Origin: Dehalobacter sp. CP
Lineage (GTDB): Bacteria > Bacillota_B > Desulfitobacteriia > Desulfitobacteriales > Syntrophobotulaceae
NCBI GenBank assembly: GCA_009910795.1
Contig: VMEE01000072.1
Coordinates: 1 to 5,409, forward strand
Direction of reading: 5' to 3'
Length of the DNA: 5,409 bases
A model generated the notes under the pieces. That model had not been told where the DNA came from. It made no database searches and saw only the letters and a list, made by a program, of their open reading frames with translations. The translations under genes and the position numbers were made by a program. Shown in pieces: positions 1 to 4,656 of this stretch; the stretch's first letter is position 1, and each line of letters starts with the position of its first letter.

Positions 1-24
1 CTAAAACGCCATTTTACCCGTAAG

Positions 25-32
25 TTTAAATA
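25..32 (+). promoter_or_regulatory. Archaeal TATA box for the RHH-integrase operon
   Basis: TTTAAATA lies 33 nt (first base to first base) upstream of the GTG at 58. With the usual archaeal spacing of about 25 nt from box centre to transcription start, the transcript would begin at or within a few bases of the GTG, so it would be leaderless or nearly so. That fits the absence of a convincing ribosome binding site before 58. The surrounding bases resemble those around the TTTAAATA at 3504. Confidence 0.5.
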
Positions 33-57
33 GTTTCAAGGACTACATCCCTATCAG

Positions 58-576
58 GTGAGCAGATTGGTCAAACCTGACAAGTCACGATATGTTTGGC
101 TTTACCTTCCATCAAAGGAAGCTAAGGAGCGCTGGCAGGCCCTGGCAGATGAAGCCAAGACCCCATTATCTACGTTCTGCATATCGATTATAGAAGAGAA
201 ATTGGCTGAAGATGAGGAACATAAGCCACGGCGCGCGGTAATCAAGGAGCTGGAGAGCCTAAAGGCAGAAAACCAGACCCTCCGCGAGGACCTGAGACAG
301 AAAGAGGCAGTTTTACAGAGATATGAGGCCGAACTGCGGCGCTACCGTGCTGAGCCATTCCAGGCCGATCAATTCCAGGGTATCCGCCCATACTCACGCG
401 AGATTGTGGACATATTGAAGGTGCGTGGCTACGTGGATGGATATCAATTGCTTGAAATGCTGAGCATCGGGCCGAACGAATCCGAGGCCATCAAAGCAGT
501 GTGGACGCAATTAACAGAGCTGGAAAAATATGGTCTTGCTGAAACCAACGGTAAGGGCTGGAAATGGATCCGTTAG
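58..576 (+). CDS. RHH / coiled-coil / winged-helix protein paired with the integrase
   Basis: 172 aa. I do not recognise a named family, but three parts are visible. Residues about 11-50 look like a ribbon-helix-helix DNA-binding domain: a short strand (VWLYLP), a first helix (KEAKERWQALADEA), a turn with TPLST, and a second helix ending in IIEEKLAE. Residues about 57-98 are a charged heptad-like coiled coil (KELESLKAENQTLREDL and on). Residues about 110-172 read as a small winged helix (SREIVDILKVRGYVDGYQLLEML, then TELEKYGLAETNGKGWKW). The GTG start follows a TATA box at leaderless distance. The last 13 nt overlap the integrase start, implying coupled expression. A role as accessory DNA-binding partner, directionality factor or repressor of the integrase is inferred from context only. 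Confidence 0.75.
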   Translation: MSRLVKPDKSRYVWLYLPSKEAKERWQALADEAKTPLSTFCISIIEEKLAEDEEHKPRRAVIKELESLKAENQTLREDLRQKEAVLQRYEAELRRYRAEPFQADQFQGIRPYSREIVDILKVRGYVDGYQLLEMLSIGPNESEAIKAVWTQLTELEKYGLAETNGKGWKWIR

Positions 577-1493
577 AAGAGCCACTGGTAGCGGCCTATC
601 TGACTGACTGCAAGATCAGAGGCATGAGCCCACGATCTTTTCCGGGTTATCACGCTGCTCTAAGGTCTTACATAAGATACCTGAATGAAAATGGCGTCTA
701 TCTGCTCGATGTAGGGCAGGATAATCTGATAGATTTTATCCGATACCTCAGGCTGGAGCGCAGGGTAGCCCAAAGGACCATTGAGTTAACCTTTAGTGTG
801 ATTTCTTCCCTCTACGAATACCTCATCTTTGCCGGCCATTTAGAAGTAAATCCAGTGCTACCCGTTCGGAAAAGATACTTGAAGCGCTACAAAAATAATG
901 GAGATCCACACGAACGGCAGTTGATAAGTATCGAGGACATGGCCCGTCTAATCACCAGCACCATGAACATTCGTGATAGGGCCATCATAACCATGCTGGC
1001 CAAAACGGGCATGAGGCGAAATGAGTTAATTTCTTTGGACGTTGCCGATGTGGATCTTATCGAAAACTCAATCAAGCTGAAACCTACTGCAAAGAGGACT
1101 AATAGGACTCTTTTCATGGATGATGAATGCTCTTTCATCCTCAGGCGTTGGCTGAAGATCCGGGCAGGAGAGAATAGAAAGGGCAGCACGGCCCTATTCT
1201 TGAATCATGAAGGCGATAGACTGCAACGGCGCGGTGTGTCTGATGTGGTCTACAAAGCAGCGGAGCGCGTTGGCCTACACAAACCAGAGTCAAAAAGGAT
1301 GGAAGAGCACTTTTCACCGCATTGCACGCGACATTGGTTCACCACCCATCTCAGGCGGGCAGGGATGAGGCGCGAGTTCATTCAAGAACTCCGAGGAGAC
1401 GCCAGGCGGGAAGCTATCGATATCTATGACCACATCGATCTGAAGGAGCTGAAGGAAGCTTATTTAGCTTGCATCCCTCAATTGGGTATCTGA
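564..1493 (+). CDS. Tyrosine recombinase / integrase (XerC/D-like, archaeal)
   Basis: 309 aa, a normal length for a site-specific tyrosine recombinase that cuts and rejoins DNA through a 3'-phosphotyrosine. The N-terminal SAM-like core-binding domain covers about residues 5-100 and the catalytic domain about 115-300. Visible catalytic residues are Arg151 in TGMRRNEL, a probable Lys at 173 or 177, His253-x-x-Arg256 in SPHCTRHWFTTHL, and the nucleophile Tyr288 in DIYDHID. The usual Gly-His before the nucleophile is Gly278-Asp279 here (ELRGDARREA). The same change occurs in the C-terminal fragment at 3155-3430, so it looks like a family trait rather than decay. The ATG lies inside the end of the upstream gene. 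The 3' end, coding ACIPQLGI, recurs twice downstream, which suggests that it is or contains a recombination site. It could serve an integrative element or a cassette array. Confidence 0.93.
   Translation: MDPLEEPLVAAYLTDCKIRGMSPRSFPGYHAALRSYIRYLNENGVYLLDVGQDNLIDFIRYLRLERRVAQRTIELTFSVISSLYEYLIFAGHLEVNPVLPVRKRYLKRYKNNGDPHERQLISIEDMARLITSTMNIRDRAIITMLAKTGMRRNELISLDVADVDLIENSIKLKPTAKRTNRTLFMDDECSFILRRWLKIRAGENRKGSTALFLNHEGDRLQRRGVSDVVYKAAERVGLHKPESKRMEEHFSPHCTRHWFTTHLRRAGMRREFIQELRGDARREAIDIYDHIDLKELKEAYLACIPQLGI
1467..1493 (+). repeat. Integrase 3' terminus, copy A (possible recombination site)
   Basis: These are the last codons of the intact integrase (ACIPQLGI, stop). The 20 bases at 1470-1489 (TGCATCCCTCAATTGGGTAT) match 18 of 20 bases of copy B at 2472-2491. 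A looser third copy is the end of the integrase fragment at 3377-3400. A CAATTG palindrome sits at the centre. Each copy is followed by different DNA, as expected if exchanges happen here. Its role as an attachment site is inferred. Confidence 0.5.
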
Positions 1494-1501
1494 GGGAATG
1501 G

Positions 1502-2239
1502 ATGATCTATTTGGATGAATCAGGTGATCTTGGTTTTGGGCCGCGATCATCCAAGTATTTCGTTTTAGCCGCGATTATCACACGAGAGCCGGATAAGACC
1601 AGCAAGTGCATAAAAAAGATTCGGCAGCAAAAATTGCCGAAGAAATATAAGACAATTCCAGAGCTCAAATTCCATAACTCCAGTCAGACGATCCGAGCGC
1701 GTGTTCTCGATTGTGTGACCAGAACCGACACGGATATTGCCTATGTGGTTTTGCGCAAACACCAGGTGTATGAGCGGCTGAAAGATAAGCAATCGACTCT
1801 CTATAACTATATTTGCGGCTCACTGATAACGAAGATTGTTACTACCTACCAATTCGATGGAGTAGCAAAAATATTCGTGGATAAGTCCCTTTACGGATTT
1901 GAAAGAGAGCACTTCGATAACTACCTTACATGGAAGGCATGTTTGTGCAATCATTCCGAGGAGCAGAACATAGTTCCCCCTGAAATTGTGCATATAGACT
2001 CCAGGCAAGACCGATGCATCCAAGTGGTCGACTTTGTGGCCGGAGCGATCAGTCACAAGTATTCCATGGATGATCCATCTTACTATAATACAATCGAGCC
2101 GAGGATCTCGATATTGATGGATTTCTTTGAAGGAAAAGATAAGAATTGTGTAGTGAACCCTTCCCTACTTCGTCCCATCCGCCTCAGGGCGGCCTCATCC
2201 TTTTCAGGAAGGACTTACAACACTACTAACACTAAATAG
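1502..2239 (+). CDS. DUF3800 domain protein
   Basis: 245 aa from the ATG at 1502, which gives the canonical DUF3800 opening MIYLDESGDLGF and has GAGGG just upstream (1492-1496). The frame stays open back to a TTG at 1469, but those codons lie inside the integrase end. DUF3800 proteins are regarded as RNase H-like and are often near mobile and defence genes; their biochemical role is poorly known. Conserved-looking acidic positions are Asp5, Glu6 and Asp9, Glu54 in PELKFH, Asp127 in IFVDKS, and Asp167/Asp177 in HIDSRQDRCIQVVDFVAGA. The gene starts 8 nt after the integrase stop and is probably cotranscribed. The last 28 residues (from about 218) do not look like the family: residues 218-230 are coded by an exact 38-bp repeat also found at 2434, so the native C-terminus seems to have been replaced. 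Confidence 0.85.
   Translation: MIYLDESGDLGFGPRSSKYFVLAAIITREPDKTSKCIKKIRQQKLPKKYKTIPELKFHNSSQTIRARVLDCVTRTDTDIAYVVLRKHQVYERLKDKQSTLYNYICGSLITKIVTTYQFDGVAKIFVDKSLYGFEREHFDNYLTWKACLCNHSEEQNIVPPEIVHIDSRQDRCIQVVDFVAGAISHKYSMDDPSYYNTIEPRISILMDFFEGKDKNCVVNPSLLRPIRLRAASSFSGRTYNTTNTK
2154..2191 (+). repeat. 38-bp perfect direct repeat, copy 1
   Basis: This pyrimidine-rich segment is identical over 38 bases to 2434-2471, with exactly 280 bp between starts. Copy 1 lies within the DUF3800 reading frame and codes NPSLLRPIRLRA. A small hairpin, CCGCC-TCAG-GGCGG (2179-2192), spans its right edge. The flanking bases differ on both sides of the two copies. Exact identity in a region of otherwise diverged repeats implies a recent event or active use. 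Confidence 0.9.
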
Positions 2240-2244
2240 GTGAT

Positions 2245-2406
2245 TTGGATAGATATATCTCTTTCGGCCTTTTGACTTGTGTCTGTGGCAGCATTCATCG
2301 GATGATAGAACGAGATGAGAGGGCATACTTCGATTTGATTAGGCACAATACAATATCACTCCCACTGCTCATCTATGCACCTCAAGGTACACATCACAAT
2401 AGGTAA
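2245..2406 (+). CDS. Possible small ORF or gene remnant (53 aa)
   Basis: An open frame from a TTG at 2245 to a TAA at 2404 codes 53 aa, with a stretch DERAYFDLIRHNTISLPLLIY that has protein-like character. AGGTGAT (2238-2244) directly precedes the TTG and could act as a ribosome binding site, though the spacing is tight. The ATG at 2302 would give only 34 aa. I do not recognise it. It may be a degraded end of a larger gene caught between the two 38-bp repeats, or chance. This is the only candidate gene between the DUF3800 stop and the HEPN-like gene. A 10-bp palindrome AGATATATCT lies at 2251-2260 inside it. Confidence 0.22.
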   Translation: MDRYISFGLLTCVCGSIHRMIERDERAYFDLIRHNTISLPLLIYAPQGTHHNR

Positions 2407-2433
2407 CTACCACTAATACGCCCTTCCAAGCAA

Positions 2434-2471
2434 TGAACCCTTCCCTACTTCGTCCCATCCGCCTCAGGGCG
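2434..2471 (+). repeat. 38-bp perfect direct repeat, copy 2
   Basis: Identical to 2154-2191. It runs straight into the integrase-terminus remnant at 2469-2495. In the same reading phase used by the DUF3800 tail, an ATG at 2433 reads MNPSLLRPIRLRA and continues as CIPQLGI with a stop. The repeat is therefore fused in frame to an integrase C-terminal end here, while copy 1 is fused in frame to the DUF3800 body. Confidence 0.9.
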
Positions 2472-2495
2472 TGCATTCCCCAATTGGGTATATAG
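2469..2495 (+). pseudogene. Integrase 3'-terminus remnant, copy B (ACIPQLGI, stop)
   Basis: GCG TGC ATT CCC CAA TTG GGT ATA TAG codes ACIPQLGI and a stop, the exact C-terminus of the intact integrase at 564-1493, with 18 of 20 bases matching at 2472-2491. No more of an integrase gene is visible upstream, where the 38-bp repeat begins at once. A perfect palindrome CCCAATTGGG lies at 2479-2488. It could be a recombination scar or an attachment site left between cargo genes. Confidence 0.65.
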
Positions 2496-2500
2496 ATACC

Positions 2501-2507
2501 TTTATAC
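2501..2507 (+). promoter_or_regulatory. Possible TATA box for the HEPN-like gene
   Basis: TTTATAC is centred about 27 nt before the ATG at 2531, the distance expected for a leaderless archaeal transcript. A second AT stretch, TATATA at 2489-2494, overlaps the integrase remnant and could serve instead. Low complexity here makes either assignment weak. Confidence 0.3.
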
Positions 2508-2530
2508 AAGCGAATTCGAATGAGGATGCT

Positions 2531-3142
2531 ATGAATGATGATGATGATATTCTAAAAAATGATACAAGACTTAAGTTGATTGAAGCAGAGCTTTTTCTCA
2601 GCCAAATTAAATCATCGTATTCTGAAGTTATAGAGAATGATACTACCATAAATTTCATTATACTGAGGTCAAATTTTAGTGCATTTATATCAGCGGCCAG
2701 AAGCATCACTTATTTCATGCAGAAACAATATGCACACGCACTGGGATTCATTGAATGGTATGAATCTGAGCAGCATAAAATGATCCATGACCAAGAGCTA
2801 TCTTATTTACATAATGCCAGAGTGGAGAGCATTCATATCAAGGTTGTGCCGCTCGGGAAGGTCCGAGAGGCTGGCTACTCATTGGGCGCTACAATTGTCT
2901 CCCAAGAAGAGCGAACGGAAACAATGAGAAGCAAGGAAGCGGCAGAGATTGAGGAACCAAAAACAATCAATTCAACAACTACCAGCAAAACAGTAGCGCT
3001 ATTCTTGCCCAAGGTGGCGATCTTAAATGGGAAGCAGGTTAGAATTGCAGACAGCATAAACCTTATCACGTTTTGCGAGAGACAATTTAATAAATTAGAT
3101 ATTCTAGTTAATGAGTGTGAAAAAAATTTTAGGCTAGAATGA
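2531..3142 (+). CDS. HEPN-like protein with an RxxxxH motif (putative RNase or toxin-type)
   Basis: 203 aa from the ATG at 2531, which has GAGG at 2522-2525 and a TATA-like box at leaderless distance. A GTG at 2471 would add 20 residues, but those codons are the integrase remnant. The N-terminal half is helical: LKLIEAELFLSQIKSSYSEVIE, then FSAFISAARSITYFMQKQ, then GFIEWYESEQHKMIHDQELSYLHNARVESIH. The helix-loop-helix order and the closing Arg-x4-His (Arg97, His102 from this start) match the HEPN pattern, whose R-x4-6-H motif is catalytic in many RNA-cleaving members. The residue after Arg is Val rather than the common Asn, so activity is uncertain. The C-terminal half has a strand-rich part (TVALFLPKVAIL..KQVRI) and a last helix (NLITFCERQFNKLDILVNECEKNF). 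The gene is visibly more AT-rich than its neighbours, a sign of separate origin. No partner antitoxin is adjacent. Confidence 0.7.
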   Translation: MNDDDDILKNDTRLKLIEAELFLSQIKSSYSEVIENDTTINFIILRSNFSAFISAARSITYFMQKQYAHALGFIEWYESEQHKMIHDQELSYLHNARVESIHIKVVPLGKVREAGYSLGATIVSQEERTETMRSKEAAEIEEPKTINSTTTSKTVALFLPKVAILNGKQVRIADSINLITFCERQFNKLDILVNECEKNFRLE

Positions 3143-3154
3143 ATTTTATAGTGA

Positions 3155-3430
3155 TCAATCTGCCTACATTGGCGCGCGGGCCTGCATAATCCCGAGTCTA
3201 AGAGGCTGGAGGATCACTTCTCACCCCACGCATGCAGGCATTGGTATTGCACTCACCACTTCCGGGCAGGGATGAGGAGAGAATATATCAAGGAGCTGAG
3301 GGGCGATAGCCGGAAAGAGGCATTTGATCTGTACAATCACATCGACCTCAAGGAGCTGAAAGAGGCTTACCTGGCGGCGATACCACAGTTGGGGATACGA
3401 GGCGTTGCATCATTTTGCAGCATTGCATAA
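3155..3430 (+). pseudogene. C-terminal fragment of a second tyrosine recombinase (copy C)
   Basis: From GGC at 3179 the frame reads GLHNPESKRLEDHFSPHACRH and on to AAIPQLGI. It aligns without gaps to residues 237-309 of the intact integrase with 56 of 73 residues identical. It keeps HxxR, the unusual Gly-Asp and the Tyr nucleophile but lacks the core-binding domain and the first catalytic Arg. The open frame begins after a TGA at 3152-3154, 10 nt past the HEPN-like stop. The codon equivalent to the intact gene's stop TGA is CGA (3398-3400), so the frame runs 10 codons further to a TAA. Bases about 3151-3177 may continue the homology in another phase, which would mean a 1-nt frameshift. It is most likely a relic of an earlier integration or exchange. 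Expression as a separate C-terminal peptide is possible but unsupported. Confidence 0.85.
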
Positions 3431-3435
3431 TTTTG
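3402..3435 (+). repeat. Short tandem repeat just after the integrase fragment
   Basis: Two units with an 18-bp period: GCGTTGCATCATTTTG (3402-3417) and GCATTGCATAATTTTG (3420-3435), 14 of 16 bases equal. They begin two bases after the position equivalent to the integrase stop codon. They could be an arm-type binding site or simple slippage. Confidence 0.4.
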
Positions 3436-3503
3436 AATCAGGTAGGAAAGGCAGGGACAGCGGCGGGCGGGCGCTAAGCAGAGACGTGAAACATACGATA
3501 ACG

Positions 3504-3511
3504 TTTAAATA
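3504..3511 (+). promoter_or_regulatory. Archaeal TATA box for the RHH-primase operon
   Basis: TTTAAATA in the context GATAACG-TTTAAATA-CCTTCA, close to the context around 25-32 (GTAAG-TTTAAATA-GTTTCA). Transcription would start near 3530-3538. No good start codon lies there, so the first clear gene (3762) would have a leader of about 225-230 nt. Confidence 0.45.
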
Positions 3512-3537
3512 CCTTCAGAAGTAATTAACTAGTCGAC

Positions 3538-3761
3538 GCAAACTGATAGGTTGTTTGCTCAGATTGAGATACTACGCTATGGGCATGTGAAATGATTGGC
3601 TAGCGTCCGATTAGGATTGAAAGGAAAAGAAGAGCACCAGAAATGAAATACGCTGTTTGCGCGGGAAACCGCGTGTATTTGGAATTCAAAGCTTTCGACA
3701 AATAGAGGGCCAATAATGGTTGGTACCCATTGAGCGGAAGCTTCATTGAGGTGTCTCTAAA
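3538..3761 (+). other. Probable structured 5' leader; no convincing gene
   Basis: Between the TATA box at 3504 and the RHH gene at 3762 I see no convincing coding region; a 20-codon ORF at 3643-3705 is the best and has no clear ribosome binding site. Two hairpins are visible: GCAAAC (3538-3543) with GTTTGC (3553-3558), and CGCGG-GAAA-CCGCG (3660-3673), a five-pair stem closed by a GNRA-type tetraloop. GAAGCTTC at 3737-3744 is a perfect 8-bp palindrome that recurs at 4012-4019. The segment may be a regulatory leader or a small RNA. That is inference from structure and position. Confidence 0.35.
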
Positions 3762-3956
3762 ATGCAACCCCTTCAGCCTATGGGCGTAAGGCTGCCCAAC
3801 GCGACGCGGCAGCGAGTAGCTAAGCACGCGACTGTTTTGAGAATCCCTCAAAGTTCTTTTGTGAGGGTTTTAGTGGGTCTTGCTCTCGATATGATAGAAA
3901 AAGATCCCTCTCTTCTGCTTAACCGATCGGCACCCGTGGGCACTTCCAGCGAGTGA
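3762..3956 (+). CDS. Small ribbon-helix-helix DNA-binding protein
   Basis: 64 aa. The ATG has GAGGTG (3748-3753) eight bases upstream. Residues about 7-45 fit the RHH (CopG/Arc) fold: a strand MGVRLP, a first helix ATRQRVAKHATVLRI, the turn PQSS, and a second helix FVRVLVGLALDMIEK. Such proteins bind palindromic operators as dimers and commonly repress their own operon or control plasmid copy number. It is the first gene of a rightward series ending in a primase, so autoregulation of a replication operon is a reasonable inference. Candidate operators are GAAGCTTC at 3737 and 4012 and the 12-bp palindrome at 4106-4117. Confidence 0.75.
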   Translation: MQPLQPMGVRLPNATRQRVAKHATVLRIPQSSFVRVLVGLALDMIEKDPSLLLNRSAPVGTSSE

Positions 3957-3970
3957 AAGGGTGCATGTTA

Positions 3971-4132
3971 ATGCAACTGGAAGAAAAACGCTCTTTCGGT
4001 GAGCGCAGCGAGAAGCTTCAAGCGAGGCCACATAATACCGAAAAAGGAAGAACAAGCAGGCCTCGCGGTGAAAGTTGTCCAGACCACGCCGCGAGTGCCT
4101 TGAACACCGTGCACGGTTGTGAGGTGTCCTAG
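3971..4132 (+). CDS. Possible small protein (53-55 aa) in a structured region
   Basis: An open frame runs from an ATG at 3965 or 3971 to a TAG at 4130-4132, directly before the TTG of the next ORF. GGGTG at 3959-3963 is well placed for the ATG at 3971. The product is polar and basic (QLEEKRSFGERSEKLQARPH and on), with no recognisable domain. The same bases carry several perfect inverted repeats (3989-4005, 4022-4066, 4062-4095, 4106-4117), so this interval could instead be a non-coding control or origin region. Position in the series favours translation; composition does not help decide. Confidence 0.35.
   Translation: MQLEEKRSFGERSEKLQARPHNTEKGRTSRPRGESCPDHAASALNTVHGCEVS
4022..4100 (+). repeat. 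Three-part inverted repeat with competing pairings
   Basis: GCGAGGCC (4022-4029) is the perfect reverse complement of GGCCTCGC (4059-4066). The bases overlapping that second arm, AGGCCTCGCGG (4058-4068), also pair with CCGCGAG-T-GCCT (4089-4100): eleven pairs with one bulged T. The middle arm can pair left or right but not both. The arrangement resembles an attenuator, or iteron-like sites on DNA. Confidence 0.55.
4106..4117. repeat. 12-bp perfect palindrome ACCGTGCACGGT
   Basis: A fully symmetric 12-mer, 27 bp before the TTG of the 49-aa gene and just before its GAGGTG. Such a palindrome is a plausible operator for the RHH protein coded upstream, or an origin element. No second exact copy is visible in the window. 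Confidence 0.5.
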
Positions 4133-4282
4133 TTGCAATATAGCTGTCCAACGTATAAATCGATTTTGGCCTCTGAGCGCGCCTTCGATGCGGAAGGTCG
4201 GCCTTATCACATTCTCGACGATGACTTAGAAGAAATTTTTGCGAAGTCTGACGTTGCGACGATCAGGAGGAGGTCAAGGTGA
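4133..4282 (+). CDS. Small uncharacterised protein (49 aa, TTG start)
   Basis: The frame opens after the TAG at 4130-4132. The TTG at 4133 is the only early start candidate and has GAGGTG at 4121-4126, six bases upstream. The protein ends with a basic tail (TIRRRSR). Its middle has a helix-like amphipathic stretch, ASERAFDAEGRPYHILDDDLEEIFAKSD. I do not recognise a family. The TGA overlaps the GTG of the next gene by four bases (GTGA), a common translational coupling arrangement, and the AGGAGG within its own last codons is that gene's ribosome binding site. Because of the TTG start and short length it is easy to miss; the coupling is the main support. Confidence 0.55.
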   Translation: MQYSCPTYKSILASERAFDAEGRPYHILDDDLEEIFAKSDVATIRRRSR

Positions 4283-4491
4283 CCGTTCATGAAGCCCACC
4301 GTCTCCAGGAGCTTGAAGAGGCCCGCGGCCAACTGCTCAGAGTCTTCGCGAAAGATGGTTTTTGCATCGCGGTGTTTGCATGGGGTTGCTGCTCTTTTCC
4401 CGAGGAGATGGAGCCGCAGCTCCGCGAGATGGGGGGGCACGAGATCGCGGTGCTCCGGCTGGGCAAATATCACCTCCGGTCGGTGGATTGA
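4279..4491 (+). CDS. Small uncharacterised protein (70 aa)
   Basis: The GTG start is preceded by AGGAGGAGG (4265-4273), five bases away, the strongest ribosome binding site in the window. The N-terminus is helical (EAHRLQELEEARGQLLRVFAK), followed by a hydrophobic strand with a Cys pair (FCIAVFAWGCCSF), another helix (PEEMEPQLREM) and a final strand (HEIAVLRLGKYHL), a compact alpha/beta pattern. I do not recognise it. It overlaps the previous gene by four bases and its stop directly abuts the next ATG. A G7 run at 4431-4437 is a possible site of sequencing or replication slippage, but the frame stays sensible on both sides. Confidence 0.7.
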   Translation: MTVHEAHRLQELEEARGQLLRVFAKDGFCIAVFAWGCCSFPEEMEPQLREMGGHEIAVLRLGKYHLRSVD

Positions 4492-4656
4492 ATGGCCGAA
4501 ATTTGCCCACTGAGCCAAAAAGAATGTGTCCGTGAGCGCTGCTCTTGGTGGATTGTCACTCGGTTGCGCGTAGGTAGAGGAGAATATCAGCAATCAAGCG
4601 AGTGTGCTATCTCAAAGATCGCAAGCGGCCTGGATTCTCTGGCATGGAGGAGTTGA
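4492..4656 (+). CDS. Four-cysteine mini-protein (putative metal binding, 54 aa)
   Basis: The ATG directly follows the TGA of the 70-aa gene. The sequence begins MAEICPLSQKECVRERCSWW and has Cys5, Cys12, Cys17 and Cys38, the last in SSECAISKIASGLDSL. The CP..C....C.WW then CAI..IA..L..L pattern matches, from memory, small Cys-rich proteins common in methanogen proviruses and plasmids; four Cys suggest zinc or Fe-S binding. Function is unknown. It lies in the coupled series before the primase, so an accessory replication or regulatory role is possible. The TGA overlaps the next ATG by one base. Confidence 0.7.
   Translation: MAEICPLSQKECVRERCSWWIVTRLRVGRGEYQQSSECAISKIASGLDSLAWRS

Noticed and set aside
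3121..3148. A-run followed by T-runs after the HEPN-like gene as a terminator
   Set aside because: The runs are short and interrupted, in an AT-rich stretch that includes the end of the coding region; not distinguishable from local composition.
3601..3622. GTCCGATTAGGATTGAAAG, which resembles the end of an archaeal CRISPR repeat
   Set aside because: Only one copy is present and no spaced repeats follow, so there is no array in the window.
3643..3705. 20-codon ORF MKYAVCAGNRVYLEFKAFDK in the leader
   Set aside because: No well-placed ribosome binding site, and the GNRA-type hairpin lies inside it. It could be a leader peptide, but the sequence does not support listing it as a gene.
3600..3851. 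Minus-strand 83-aa frame with a hydrophobic C-terminal stretch
   Set aside because: It spans the leader and the start of the RHH gene, lacks a start signal and shows no domain; the RHH frame explains the right part better.
3870..4210. Two minus-strand frames of 80-93 aa
   Set aside because: They mirror the inverted-repeat region and the RHH and 49-aa genes; the sequences look like shadow translations (many Cys, Arg, Ser with no pattern).
4207..4593. Minus-strand open frame of 128 aa
   Set aside because: It is antisense to the 49-, 70- and 54-aa genes, which have strong ribosome binding sites and coupled junctions. The minus frame has no comparable start signal and reads as low-quality sequence.
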